A stretch of DNA of 64,000 nt from the NCBI RefSeq assembly GCF_001955655.1, contig NZ_MSPW01000001.1, positions 248,001 through 312,000 on the forward strand, written 5' to 3'. The notes beneath the pieces are model-generated. The model searched no databases. It saw only the letters and a program-made list of their open reading frames with translations, and was not told where the DNA came from. Shown in pieces: positions 17,951-26,929 of the stretch. The DNA is from Viridibacillus arenosi. Lineage in GTDB: Bacteria; Bacillota; Bacilli; Bacillales_A; Planococcaceae. Every line of letters begins with the position of its first letter. The stretch's first letter is position 1. Both the position numbers and the translations under genes were made by a program.

Positions 17951-18036
17951 TCTACAGCCTTTTTTTGTAGCTAGCCCATAATAATAATTGTAATGTTAAG
18001 GTATTTTAGCCTTACACATCTCTTTTCTCTCACCGA

Positions 18037-18065
18037 GGGTCACTTGCCAACGAGTGACCCTTTTT
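18037..18065 (+). terminator. Terminator after the YjcZ-family gene
   Basis: GGGTCACT pairs with AGTGACCC around eight bases, followed by TTTTT. Confidence 0.85.
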
Positions 18066-18167
18066 ATAGTCTCTTTCCTCATTTACAGCACATTTACTGT
18101 TGATAAATTTCTAACTTTAATCAAATAAAGAAAGTGAGGAATAGATCAACTCCCTCACTCTCTTTAC

Positions 18168-18256
18168 GTTAGTTGAATAAAAAAAGAGCTGTCTAAACAG
18201 CTCTACGCACTTCAACTAAAGCACCCTTTAGTTGAAGTACATTTTTTCACAAACTC
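18168..18256. repeat. Dispersed intergenic repeat, copy D (variant)
   Basis: GTTAGTTGAATAAAAAAAG, AGAGCTGTCTAAACAGCTCT, CTTCAACTAAAGCACCCTTT, AGTTGAAGTACAT and TTTTCACAAACTC. Its inner part is a perfect hairpin (GAGCTGT–ACAGCTC), unlike copies A and B. Confidence 0.8.
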
Positions 18257-18270
18257 ATATTAGTTCGCAA

Positions 18271-18816
18271 CTAAGAGTTAAGAACATAATTGATAAATTC
18301 TGCTTTTGCTCTAGTGTACGCTTCACGATCATTGTTATATTTTTTTGCTAAATTTCTTTTAAGAATAGCGTATTCATCAATAAACTGCCGATTAGTCCGT
18401 AATAAATCACGAAAAAGTAGCTGATTATCCCACCGTTCTTCTCCCTCAAGTAAAATATGTAAATGTACTACTCTTTTATCGTTAATTACTTTCACAAAAA
18501 ATCTTTGCCAAGGTCGATTGTCTAAGTTAGGTGGTACATAATGCCAGTCGTGATTAGCTAACCATGAAGATATTTCTTTAATTTTTTGAAATGAATCAAT
18601 TTTAGCCATTAAATCAATGATTGGTTTAGCTGGTAAATTAGGAATTGATGTACTTCCATAATGTTGAATTTCCGTTATGCCGAAAGTTGAAAGCAGATTA
18701 AGAAGAAGTGCTTTTTCCTGAGTACCTTTTTCTATCCACTTGGGATTTGGTTCGACAATGTCTATTCTCTCATTAGCCCAAACCGGCCATGTGCTTTCAT
18801 CATGAATATCTTTCAT
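18271..18816 (-). CDS. GrpB (UPF0157) nucleotidyltransferase-fold protein
   Basis: The 181-aa protein has the GrpB core: the HYGSTSIPNLPAKPIIDLM motif (GST plus the paired acid D of the nucleotidyltransferase fold), RPWQRFFVK and VHLHILLEGEE. Family members are widespread in Bacillales; some occur fused to CoaE, but their reaction is undefined. GGGGGAG six bases before the ATG at 18816 fixes the start. It stands alone between two repeat elements. Confidence 0.88.
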   Translation of the reverse strand: MKDIHDESTWPVWANERIDIVEPNPKWIEKGTQEKALLLNLLSTFGITEIQHYGSTSIPNLPAKPIIDLMAKIDSFQKIKEISSWLANHDWHYVPPNLDNRPWQRFFVKVINDKRVVHLHILLEGEERWDNQLLFRDLLRTNRQFIDEYAILKRNLAKKYNNDREAYTRAKAEFINYVLNS

Positions 18817-18871
18817 TTTACTCCCCCTCAAGATTTTATTTTTTCAGTTTCAGTAAAATCCTTGTACCTGC

Positions 18872-18915
18872 ATTTTTTTACAAACCTGCCCCGTTAGTTA
18901 AGTATATTTCTTCAC
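18872..18915. repeat. Dispersed intergenic repeat, copy E (short)
   Basis: Contains CTGCCCCGTTAGTTAAG and TTCTTCACAATC, a shortened unit upstream of grpB. Confidence 0.65.
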
Positions 18916-19398
18916 AATCTTTATAGTGTTATTAACATACATATCCAATAAAAAATCACCTCTAAGAGAAAAACTACACCAAAGTAAATGAACAAAATTT
19001 TGATATAATTTAATTGTGTTGATCTCCAAGAAAAAGAATTCTAAAAGTCATGTTTTATAGTAAATGAAAAGTTGAAAAGAAAGCATATTTAAAAAATACT
19101 TTTTTTAGTAATTTAGGATACAGTTTTTTCAAAAACTTTGATTATTCTTTAGCAGCTCTTCTTATAGGTTTAAAATAAAGTTTGACCAAAAACACCTCGC
19201 AAACCCACATTTTACGACAAATAAAAAGAATCCATTCTGAAAAAAGATTGATCAAGAATGGAATCATTCCTCGTGAATTATTATACAATTTTTGTAAAAA
19301 GTTTGTTCATTTTCTACATGTATGTCTCCTCAATTGCGCCCTTTTCTTAAATAAACAAGAAGTCGAAAACGCTAAAAAACTCTCAATAAATTGTTATC
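18916..19398. other. AT-rich gap, no supported gene
   Basis: No convincing gene. A short frame at 19104-19178 (plus strand) ends in LAALLIGLK and weakly resembles the hydrophobic tail at 6955-7013 (LIAALYVGLNQS), but neither has a start signal. A plus-strand frame from 19182 runs into the next gene and lacks coding character. Confidence 0.35.
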
Positions 19399-20043
19399 TT
19401 AATACGAACCTCTTCTTCTTATCCATTGCGTCGCAACCCATTTTTCACCTTTGATAACAGGTTCACTACCATGTAGAGTGAGCTCATTTAATGATGCATC
19501 CTGATAAAAATATTCGAAATATACCGCCATTCCTCTTTTCGGCGATACAGAAAGGTTGAGTTTTGGAAAGAAAGTCTCTCCTCCTTCTTCTACATCATTT
19601 AGGTACATGACAAGGGTACTAATACGATTATTATTTGCTGCTTCACTGTTTTCTGCAAAAAAATCATAATGTGCTTTATATTCTTGGCCGACTGTATACT
19701 TTAAAATATGTAACCCTTCTCCATGTTCAACAGGAACATTCATGATTGAAGCGATTCGTCTTTCGATTCTAGTAAGGGCCTCACTTTCTTCTAAAAACGT
19801 ACCACTACTTGTCCGAATGTTATTTATTTTGCGCGAAACTCCAATTTTAGAACGCTTCATTTTATTTTCAGATATTTCAATCAGCTCTTCACATTCTTCA
19901 TTACTTAATACATTTGCTAACACGACAATAAGAGGCTCTTCTAATCTTGAAATAATTTGGATTTCTCTATCTTCTGTTACAATTGTGTTTCCAATGTGTT
20001 GAAAAATCGTTAGTTCCTTATGTTTAATTGTTTGATCTCCCAT
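19399..20043 (-). CDS. Prolyl 4-hydroxylase-like 2-oxoglutarate/Fe(II) oxygenase
   Basis: The 214-aa enzyme is closely similar to the Bacillus anthracis-type collagen-like prolyl 4-hydroxylase. Iron ligands are HYD in YKAHYDFF and the distal His in LTLHGSEP; the 2-oxoglutarate lysine is in VIKGEKWVATQW. DVEEGGETFFPKLNLSVSPK is a hallmark of the fold. It would hydroxylate proline in Gly-X-Pro repeats of secreted or exosporium collagen-like proteins, or in EF-Tu-like targets. The ATG at 20043 is chosen because GGGGA lies eight bases before it. No collagen-like substrate gene is in the window. Confidence 0.92.
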   Translation of the reverse strand: MGDQTIKHKELTIFQHIGNTIVTEDREIQIISRLEEPLIVVLANVLSNEECEELIEISENKMKRSKIGVSRKINNIRTSSGTFLEESEALTRIERRIASIMNVPVEHGEGLHILKYTVGQEYKAHYDFFAENSEAANNNRISTLVMYLNDVEEGGETFFPKLNLSVSPKRGMAVYFEYFYQDASLNELTLHGSEPVIKGEKWVATQWIRRRGSY

Positions 20044-20209
20044 TTTTCTTTTCCCCATCTCTGATTGGATACCATAAATATATCATATTTTTCTTTATAT
20101 TCAGTTTTTTCAAAAAAAAAAAAAAAGCGAGGATGTTCCGTTTTATTTAAACATTATCATAAAAAATCCTCGATTAAATTTTGAAGAAAAATTATTAAGG
20201 GGCAAATTT

Positions 20210-20287
20210 ATGATGGAAAATTGGTGGTATTGGTTGTTTAGTGCGTTATTTTTCGGATTCATCATTTTTTTTCGCCCAAAGGGGTAA
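20210..20287 (+). CDS. 25-aa hydrophobic peptide
   Basis: A very short frame, beginning MMENWWYWLFSALFFGFIIF and ending RPKG, with AAGGGG seven bases before the ATG. It is one tryptophan/phenylalanine-rich membrane segment with a basic end. A dyad (CGAGGAT at 20137 with ATCCTCG at 20166) lies just upstream. The composition and ribosome site suggest a real small membrane peptide; it has no known relatives that I can name. Confidence 0.4.
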   Translation: MMENWWYWLFSALFFGFIIFFRPKG

Positions 20288-20353
20288 AAACTTACCGCTT
20301 GGCTTTAGCTACTTCTGCTGCCAACTCCATTCATCCACCTACTTTTTCTATAA

Positions 20354-20384
20354 AATAAAAAACACAACCAATTGGATGTGCCTT
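20354..20384 (-). terminator. Terminator downstream of the coiled-coil remnant
   Basis: On the minus strand CACATCC, AATT, GGTTGTG (one mismatch) is followed by TTTTTT. Confidence 0.65.
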
Positions 20385-20398
20385 AGTATTTAATACAA

Positions 20399-20611
20399 TT
20401 ATTCGATTTCATTTTCTATTTTCTTGTGCGATTGTTTTGCACCATTTTCCGATAAATTTTCTTCGATAGCTCGCAATACTTCAATGTGATCAGTTAGTTG
20501 CTTAGTTTTCCCTTGTAAATTTCCTAATTTAGTAATAAATTAGCTAATTAAATCTCGACAATAAACCAATTCCTGTTCTATAGCCTCAAGTGATAGATTT
20601 ATTTGTTCCAA
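20399..20611 (-). pseudogene. Small coiled-coil protein gene with an in-frame stop
   Basis: AGGAGG precedes a TTG start at 20611, and a 70-codon frame ends at 20399 next to a terminator. A single TAA at 20540-20542 interrupts it between CRDLIS and FITKLGNLQGK. Both halves have coiled-coil heptads (LSLEAIEQEL; KQLTDHIEVLRAIEENL). The intact signals and one clean stop suggest a recently broken gene, or a 23-residue product. Confidence 0.55.
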
Positions 20612-20732
20612 TTCAATCAACCTCCTACGACAATTATACAAATCGTAAGAAGTGGAATAATTAATAATTCCCTGCTTTTTTATAAACATAACAGTATAAA
20701 TTACAATTCGTCACGGCGCTTTATGAGCGAAA

Positions 20733-21077
20733 CTAGTACTTTTTCCCCTCACTTTTTATATCTTCTTTTATTTCATCATATAAATAATCTTCTTCAGTTA
20801 CTTCCCCAAATTCGATTAATTTTCTCTTTTCTTCTTTCCACTCTTCCTCGGTATATTTATAATATGTTTTTCTTGCATCATCACAGCTTTTTCCATCAAC
20901 ACCTTGCCAAAATGCATAGGCATTTTCACATTTAGAGATAAATTCGCCCGCTTTTTCCTCATTAATTCTCTGCATATCTTCAGCACAACTCTTTAGGACA
21001 AAGATTAACAATACAATTAAAAATATGAAACAGAAATATTTAAAAACATATCGCCCTATTTTTCTTTTCTTTTTCAT
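20733..21077 (-). CDS. Membrane-anchored hypothetical protein
   Basis: A 114-aa protein with a basic N-terminus, one transmembrane helix (residues ~12-29, FKYFCFIFLIVLLIFVL) and a charged extracellular part with two cysteines (KCENAYAF; GKSCDDARK) that could form a disulfide. No family is recognised. AGGTGA lies seven bases before the ATG. Confidence 0.6.
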   Translation of the reverse strand: MKKKRKIGRYVFKYFCFIFLIVLLIFVLKSCAEDMQRINEEKAGEFISKCENAYAFWQGVDGKSCDDARKTYYKYTEEEWKEEKRKLIEFGEVTEEDYLYDEIKEDIKSEGKKY

Positions 21078-21280
21078 TTCACATCACCTATTTATATTAG
21101 ATATTTATTGATACAGGGTTTAAAAGTAGAATATTATTATATTACACTAATATTTTCTACTTTAAAATAGGCTTTATTATTCCTGTAATTAGCGGTGTGG
21201 GTGGAGGCGAGCTTTTCTTCGCCACAATCAGTCAGCTCTTTTATAATAACTCCAACTGGATGTGAATCTACTTCGGTTGT

Positions 21281-21571
21281 TTAATTTCCTTCTTCATCTG
21301 TTCCGTCCTTTTGCATCTTTTCTTCTACGTCCTTAGCATCAACGAATAACTCACAGCGATTATATCCTTCGCCACTATCGCCAATTTTAATAACACGACG
21401 GTCAACCTGCAAGTCGACGCTATTTGTATCGTTTACGGTGTACAATTGTGTAATTGGGGCTACTTTTTGACCTAGGTTGATCACATGCTCTAATACCTTG
21501 CCGAACCGTGAAAACTTTGGTTTTTGTTGAGATTGTACGTCTCCGACAATTTCAAATGTGATTTTGTTCAA
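21281..21571 (-). CDS. Hypothetical protein
   Basis: A 96-aa protein starting with TTG (GGGGGAAG six bases upstream): NKITFEIVGDVQSQQKPKF and a later VDRRVIKIGDSGEGYNRCELFVDAKD. It has no signal peptide or recognised fold and ends with an acidic tail. It faces away from the cysteine-rich gene at 21783 across ~210 bases. Function unknown. Confidence 0.6.
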   Translation of the reverse strand: MNKITFEIVGDVQSQQKPKFSRFGKVLEHVINLGQKVAPITQLYTVNDTNSVDLQVDRRVIKIGDSGEGYNRCELFVDAKDVEEKMQKDGTDEEGN

Positions 21572-21782
21572 TCCACTTCCCCCACTGTTCGGTTATATTC
21601 CTCTGTCAAAGGCTCATCACAAAAGTTTTTTGTAAACACCAAGAGGATACTTTCCTAAAAAATCAAGAGTATTAACCTTAAAATTAAATTTTTCTTTTAT
21701 TGGACAAATTGCACAACTTCTTTTCATTTTAAACCATATGTTATCAATGTAAGGCATTCAAATTGGAAAGGAGGTCTTGAAA

Positions 21783-22064
21783 ATGAGTAATATGAGAGAT
21801 GTTTGTAAGTGTGATAATCAACATCACCATGAGAAAGAAGAACATCGTTGTAACGGTTGTGTATGTGATCAATTAAGACGATTACAAACGGCGACTGAAG
21901 TAGATGTTTTCTTAAGAGGTGGTACAGTATTAGAAGATGTCGTTTTTATTAGCTTAGACCGGAAAAATTGTTGCGCAATCTTTACTGATCCAACAACTGA
22001 ACCTGGTTCAACACTAATCGTAGACTGCGAAGAAATTCAAGCTATTCGAATTGAAGCAGCTTAA
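21783..22064 (+). CDS. Cysteine- and histidine-rich small protein, possibly spore-associated
   Basis: A 93-aa protein with a Cys/His-rich N-terminus (VCKCDNQHHHEKEEHRCNGCV), which could bind zinc or crosslink. A small beta domain follows (DVFLRGGTVLEDVVFISLDRKNCCAIF, then STLIVDCEEIQAIRIE), giving eight cysteines in total. Cysteine-rich proteins of this type occur in spore coats and exosporia of Bacillales, but I cannot place it in a named family. GGAGGTC precedes the ATG at 21783; an in-frame TTG two codons earlier is too close to that site. Confidence 0.7.
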   Translation: MSNMRDVCKCDNQHHHEKEEHRCNGCVCDQLRRLQTATEVDVFLRGGTVLEDVVFISLDRKNCCAIFTDPTTEPGSTLIVDCEEIQAIRIEAA

Positions 22065-22076
22065 TAAGTAATAAGT

Positions 22077-22105
22077 GGTCTCTTTCTTTATGAAAGAGGC
22101 CTTTC
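22077..22105 (+). terminator. Terminator after the Cys/His-rich gene
   Basis: GGTCTCTTTC pairs with GAAAGAGGCC (one mismatch) around five bases, followed by TTTCT. Confidence 0.75.
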
Positions 22106-22261
22106 TAATTAGCCAGAGAATCATCGGAATTTATTTTAGCGTAGGCTATCAACCGTACATAAAAAAGTATTTGCCATTGTATAATCGTAAAAACTTAAAC
22201 GTAAAGTGTTTTGTTTTATTCCAGTTAGTTTGTAGCGATTTAGGAATAATTCATACGGATT

Positions 22262-22912
22262 CAACAGAATTCGCAAGAATTAGAAAATGAAGTTGTAGCA
22301 TATGATTATTTCGAGAAAGACGAGTTAAGAGGATTTTTGGATGCTTCATTACCTTTTGGAAAAGCTGAAAATCGCTTCATTTTCAACTTGCTTACATGTA
22401 CTGGAATGCGTTAATGTGAGTTATTAGTTTTAAAATGGTCCGATATCGATTATAATAATGCTACAATAAGTATTGCGAAAACTCTGTATAATCCGAACGG
22501 AAATACTCTTAAGTATGAAATTACGACACCAATATACGAGTTATCGACATTGAGCAAGAACTTATTGTGTTACTTAATTAGTATTATGAAGTGCAAATAC
22601 CTTGATATCGACAATTGGGGATAATTACTACGAATTAGTTTTTTTGGTCACTAGGATAGATCCACCATACTTTAGTTATCCTTATCATTTGAAAACCGTG
22701 AATACTAGAAATCAATACTTAGAAAAATGAATACGATTGAAAAGCATTTAACAACACATTCTTTTAGACATACTTGCTCTTCTTTATTAGCTGAGGGAAA
22801 TGTTCCACTCGAACTAATAATGGCTCGATTAGGGCATGAATCTGTTGAAACTACAAAGAAAGTGGCTTCAAAAAAATTCAATGAATTGATGAGAAATCTA
22901 GAAACTTCATAA
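22262..22912 (+). pseudogene. Tyrosine recombinase (phage-type integrase), degenerate
   Basis: The region reads as an integrase catalytic domain. YFEKDELRGFLDASL is followed by FNLLTCTGMR (the first catalytic arginine) and then directly by a TAA, then CELLVLKWSDIDYNNATISI. More stops follow (about 22619 and 22727), and the C-terminal HSFRHTCSSLLAEGNVP with LGHES and a degenerate tail (where the Tyr nucleophile should be, TTKKVAS) completes it. Several stops and frame changes make it inactive. With the fragment at 17497 it shows that mobile elements once used this region. Confidence 0.82.
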
Positions 22913-23069
22913 TAATTTTTATTTTAGGCATCATGATGGCATCAATACTTTAGTAATATTCTTAAAAACCTTGTCATATCAGGGTTTAATGAATACTCTT
23001 CCATCATTCCGCATATAATATGTGATGGATTTCATGCTTGACATTCTGTTTCATTTGGGAGGAACCTAC

Positions 23070-23270
23070 ATGCAACAAGGAAAAGTAAAATGGTTCAATA
23101 ACGAAAAAGGTTATGGTTTTATTGAGTACAATGATGGTGAAGATGTATTCGTCCATTTCACAGGCATCCAAGAGGAAGGTTTCCGCACCTTAGAAGAGGG
23201 ACAAGATGTTAGCTTCGAAATTATTGAAGGTAATCGAGGTCCACAAGCAGCAAACGTAAATAAAATATAG
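23070..23270 (+). CDS. Cold-shock protein (CspA/CspD-like)
   Basis: The 66-aa OB-fold protein has RNP1 (KGYGFIEY) and RNP2 (VFVHFTGI) and the usual [11 protein letters not shown] start. It binds single-stranded RNA/DNA and melts mRNA structure at low temperature. GGGAGGAA precedes the ATG at 23070; the upstream in-frame ATGs have no ribosome site. A terminator follows immediately. Confidence 0.96.
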   Translation: MQQGKVKWFNNEKGYGFIEYNDGEDVFVHFTGIQEEGFRTLEEGQDVSFEIIEGNRGPQAANVNKI

Positions 23271-23277
23271 TGATTAC

Positions 23278-23315
23278 AGCTATTCTACAAGTTTAACTTG
23301 AGAATAGCTTTTTTT
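23278..23315 (+). terminator. Terminator after the cold-shock gene
   Basis: AGCTATTCT…AAG pairs with CTT…AGAATAGCT, followed by TTTTTT. Confidence 0.88.
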
Positions 23316-23514
23316 ATTGTGTGTAATTTAAGAACATCTTTTATAGCATTCATAAAGTTTGAATTTAATATTTATTTCATCAAAATTTTTTTGCCAGTTT
23401 TATATAAAATAGAATAATAAATTGATTGTAATTTCAAAACTAATCTAAATATCAACATTGTTCTTTAAAAATGTGAAAACCAAATGCTATATTAAAGTAT
23501 AATCTGTAGGAAAA

Positions 23515-23559
23515 ATAAAAAGGCGTATCAAAGTCTAAAAAAACTTTAGAAACGCCTTC
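23515..23559 (-). terminator. Terminator of the CNNM-type gene
   Basis: AAGGCGT and ACGCCTT with an inner AAAGT–ACTTT pairing; T-rich on the minus-strand 3' side. Confidence 0.8.
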
Positions 23560-23562
23560 AAA

Positions 23563-24870
23563 TTATAAAGCTACTTTTTTCACTTCGAGTCTTACAATTT
23601 GATGCATATTGGTGTCTTGAATGGTAAATTCATAACCTTCAGCTTCATGCTTCTCACCCTTCAAGATGCGATCATGATTTGTCATGAACCAGCCTCCAAT
23701 TGTATCGATATCTTCGTCATTAATATCGATATTTAAGAGTGCCTCTACTTCTTCCAGTCTCAGCTTTGCATCAAGATTATAATGATTTTCTGCTATTTTC
23801 TGCACTTCAGGTAACTCATCATAGTCAAATTCATCCTTGATATCACCGACAATTTCTTCAATTATATCTTCAATTGTTACAAGGCCAGATGTACCACCAT
23901 ACTCATCCATAAGAATTGCCATATGAATGCGCTTTAATTGAAATTTAAGTAATAAATCACTAATCGGAACCGTTTCAATAATACGAATAACAGGTTGCAT
24001 AAAGTGTGTTATCTGTTTTAAAGCATTTTTTTCATCTAAAATAAAAGCTGTTAACAGCTGTTTCATATTAACAATACCAACAATATGATCCTTATCCCCG
24101 TCGACGACAGGATAACGCGTATATTGTTCTACATTAATCACATCAAATACTTCCTTAAGCGTTAAATGTTGATCAAGGCTAACAATTTCCGTTCTAGGAA
24201 CCATAATTTCTTTTGCAATACGATCATCGAATTCAAAAATACGGTTCACAAAACTATATTCAGAGCGATTAATCTCACCACTTTTATAACTATCTGACAA
24301 AATCATCCGCAACTCTTCTTCACTATGAGCAACTTCCGATTCTGACTGCATTTTCAAACCAAATAATGCGGTCAAGCCTCTTGCAGAACCATTTAAAAGT
24401 TTAATGACTGGATACATAATATTGTGGAATAAAATAAGTGATCCAGCTGTTTGCAGTGTAACGGTTTCAGCCTGTTGAATTGCTAATGTTTTTGGTGCAA
24501 GCTCTCCGACTACAACATGCAAAAAAGTTACGATTGAGAACGCAATAATAAATGACACCACGGAAGAAATACGAGCATCTAAGCTGAATATCTCAAACAA
24601 TGGTTTCAGTATAGCTTCAATAGTAGGTTTCCCCAACCATCCAAGCCCTAATGCCGTAATCGTAATGCCAAGCTGGCAAGCTGATAAATATTCATCTAAA
24701 TTATTCGTGACCTTTTTTGCTCTTAAAGCCTTTTTATTCCCTTCAAGGACAAGCTGGTCAATTCTAGTTGATCTCACCTTTACTATCGCAAATTCCGCTG
24801 CTACGAAAAACGCAGTAAGTGCAATTAGTATTACGAAAACAACTAACTTAATGGCTATATCATTGTCCAA
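23563..24870 (-). CDS. CNNM/CorC-type membrane protein with CBS domains (hemolysin C family)
   Basis: The 435-aa protein has a DUF21 (CNNM) transmembrane domain (residues ~1-190, including GELAPKTLAIQ), a CBS pair (~205-335, MVPRTEIVSLDQ and ILMDEYGGTSGLVTIEDI) and a CorC_HlyC domain at the end. Relatives such as B. subtilis YhdP/MpfA export Mg2+. The start appears to be TTG at 24870, because a stop codon lies directly upstream in frame and no ATG is available; the ribosome site is poor. AGGAGGTG at ~24926 belongs to a seven-codon mini-frame or to a longer leader. Confidence 0.9.
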   Translation of the reverse strand: MDNDIAIKLVVFVILIALTAFFVAAEFAIVKVRSTRIDQLVLEGNKKALRAKKVTNNLDEYLSACQLGITITALGLGWLGKPTIEAILKPLFEIFSLDARISSVVSFIIAFSIVTFLHVVVGELAPKTLAIQQAETVTLQTAGSLILFHNIMYPVIKLLNGSARGLTALFGLKMQSESEVAHSEEELRMILSDSYKSGEINRSEYSFVNRIFEFDDRIAKEIMVPRTEIVSLDQHLTLKEVFDVINVEQYTRYPVVDGDKDHIVGIVNMKQLLTAFILDEKNALKQITHFMQPVIRIIETVPISDLLLKFQLKRIHMAILMDEYGGTSGLVTIEDIIEEIVGDIKDEFDYDELPEVQKIAENHYNLDAKLRLEEVEALLNIDINDEDIDTIGGWFMTNHDRILKGEKHEAEGYEFTIQDTNMHQIVRLEVKKVAL

Positions 24871-25246
24871 TCATGTTCTTTATATCTGATCTGATCCTTA
24901 TTTCAGATTCAGAATAAAGAATTCACCTCCTGTAAAATAAGTTACTATTACTAATCTATATGAAAGTATATGTAAATTGCAATTAAGAAGATGATTATTT
25001 TTAAAATTTTTTCATTTATCTGAACTTTTTTTATTTATTTTTTTAAAAATTACAGAATTTTTTTCATCTGGTAAACTCAAAACTTTCATTATTATCTTAA
25101 AATATTTAATTTATCATAGTCTTTTAAAAAAATCATTCTATCGTACTGATATGATATCGGATTATCCTTTTCTTTAAATATTTTATTGAGAAGATGCTGT
25201 TTACCTAGGGCGTAAAGTTATTTGAATGTTTTTAAGTCATAATGTA
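24871..25246. other. AT-rich intergenic stretch
   Basis: No gene seen. It contains AGGAGGTG near 24926 on the minus strand followed by only a tiny frame, and long T- and A-tracts at 25000-25130. No riboswitch could be recognised by eye. Confidence 0.4.
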
Positions 25247-25291
25247 AAAAAAAGAGCTCCTTTAAATCGTTTGATCGACTTAAAGGCGCTA
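25247..25291 (-). terminator. Aspartate kinase terminator
   Basis: CTCCTTTAA…TCG pairs with CGA…TTAAAGG on the minus strand, followed by TTTTTTTT. Confidence 0.82.
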
Positions 25292-25304
25292 CTTCAATTA
25301 ATTA

Positions 25305-26678
25305 TCATTTTAAGTTTGTTGCTGATAATGCGAAAAATTCATTGTATAATGCTTGTAAAATTTTGTTTTCAAATTCTTTACGAACACCAAATACAAGGCT
25401 GACTTCTGATGACCCTTGATTGATCATTTCAATATTTGCTCCTGTTTTTGAAATGGCTGTTGCCGCACGCGCTGCTAGACCTGTATTGTTATTCATGCCT
25501 TCTCCAACGATTACAATCATTGAAAAATCATGGCGGAAATGCACGTCGTCTGCCTGCAATTCTGTTTCAACACGTTTTACGATACGATCTTCTTTTTCAG
25601 AAGTTAACTGGTGACTTCGAATAATAACAGAAATATCATCTAAACCTGATGGTGTATGCTCATATGATATATTCTCATCTTCTAATATTTGAAGTAATTT
25701 ACGACCAAAACCAATTTCCCGGTTCATCAAATATTTACTAACGTATAAAATCGAGAATCCACTATCAGCTGAAATACCAGTTACTGGGCTATGATTTGAT
25801 TCACGAACAGACACTATTCTCGTTCCCGGTGCTGATGGATTATTTGTATTTTTGATACAAACTGGAATACCAATTTTATACACCGGCATTAGTGCTTCAT
25901 CATGGAAAACCGAGAAACCCGCATATGATAATTCACGCATTTCACGATATGTAATCTCTTGTATTTCAACTGGACAATTTACGACTTTAGGATTTGCACA
26001 GAATACGGAATCGACATCAGTAAAGTTTTCATATAACTCAGCTTTTACCGCTGCGGCTAAAATTGACCCTGTAATATCAGAACCTCCACGTTCAAATGTA
26101 CGTAGTACGCCCTCTTCTGTATAACCAAAGAATCCAGGGAACACGACGATTTCTTGAGAATCTTTTAAGACACTCAAATTATCGTATGCTTTTGGCAACG
26201 CCTGTGCTCGAGCAGGCAGATCATTTACGATTAAGCCAGCTTCAAGGGGACTCATGTATTTTGCTTTTAGTCCAATACTATCGAAGTAAGCTGCAATCAT
26301 TTTCGCATTATTGTCTTCTCCACTCGCCTTTAAGCTATCCATCAACTGTTCATCCGCAACCGAACCTGCTTCTGCAATACGTTTTCGTAAGTCTGACTCA
26401 ATGACTTCACAAATGACATGATCTAAACCCAGTCCATTTGCATTGCTTTCATAGCGCTTTATAACATTTTTTAGTTTTTCTTCTACCGCATCTTGTTGCA
26501 ATGCAGCATTCGCCAACTCAATTAATAAATCTGTTACTTTTATGTCATCATTAAACCGTTTACCCGGTGCTGAAACGACAATCAGACGTCTTGTAGGATC
26601 TGATTGTACGATTGCCGCTACCTTTTTGATTTGTTCTGCACTTGCAACAGATGTTCCACCAAATTTACATACTTTCAT
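25305..26678 (-). CDS. Aspartate kinase (aspartokinase III/YclM type)
   Basis: The 457-aa enzyme phosphorylates aspartate, the first step towards lysine, threonine, methionine and diaminopimelate. The kinase domain shows KFGGTSVAS at residues 5-13, the FERGGSDITG loop and FTDVDSVFCANP. Two C-terminal ACT domains (SADSGFSILYVSKYL; MIVIVGEGMNNNTGLAARA) mediate feedback. Its length fits the monofunctional aspartokinase III class. It is a single-gene unit with its own terminator. I see no lysine riboswitch in the 250-base upstream region, so allosteric control is likely the main regulation. Confidence 0.95.
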   Translation of the reverse strand: MKVCKFGGTSVASAEQIKKVAAIVQSDPTRRLIVVSAPGKRFNDDIKVTDLLIELANAALQQDAVEEKLKNVIKRYESNANGLGLDHVICEVIESDLRKRIAEAGSVADEQLMDSLKASGEDNNAKMIAAYFDSIGLKAKYMSPLEAGLIVNDLPARAQALPKAYDNLSVLKDSQEIVVFPGFFGYTEEGVLRTFERGGSDITGSILAAAVKAELYENFTDVDSVFCANPKVVNCPVEIQEITYREMRELSYAGFSVFHDEALMPVYKIGIPVCIKNTNNPSAPGTRIVSVRESNHSPVTGISADSGFSILYVSKYLMNREIGFGRKLLQILEDENISYEHTPSGLDDISVIIRSHQLTSEKEDRIVKRVETELQADDVHFRHDFSMIVIVGEGMNNNTGLAARAATAISKTGANIEMINQGSSEVSLVFGVRKEFENKILQALYNEFFALSATNLK

Positions 26679-26881
26679 TTAATCATATCCTTACATTGTT
26701 TATTTACTCATTTGTATTCTCAATAAAAACATTTGTATATTCACAGTGTACAAACACTAACTGAAGTAGTCAATAAATTTTTACAACTCTATACAAAGAA
26801 TTGTTGCAATTGAACAATTATTATCATTATTCAGTTATTGTTATCAACATGTTACTAGCATCCGTCTGTTATTTCAACAAT

Positions 26882-26916
26882 AAAAAACACCAAGAGACTA
26901 ATCTCAAGGTGTTTTA
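26882..26916 (-). terminator. Terminator of the zinc-finger gene
   Basis: AAAACACC, AGAG and complementary CTC, GGTGTTTT form a long stem; T-run on the minus strand. Confidence 0.85.
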
Positions 26917-26929
26917 ACATTGAAGTAGG

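Noticed and set aside
19182-19454. A 90-codon plus-strand frame
   Set aside because: It starts with a TTG lacking a ribosome site, overlaps the 3' end of the prolyl hydroxylase gene on the other strand, and shows no recognisable or low-entropy coding pattern.
26679-26881. Possible lysine riboswitch upstream of aspartate kinase
   Set aside because: The region is AT-rich and too short for the ~170-nt conserved L-box core, and I see none of its conserved helices or an anti-terminator.
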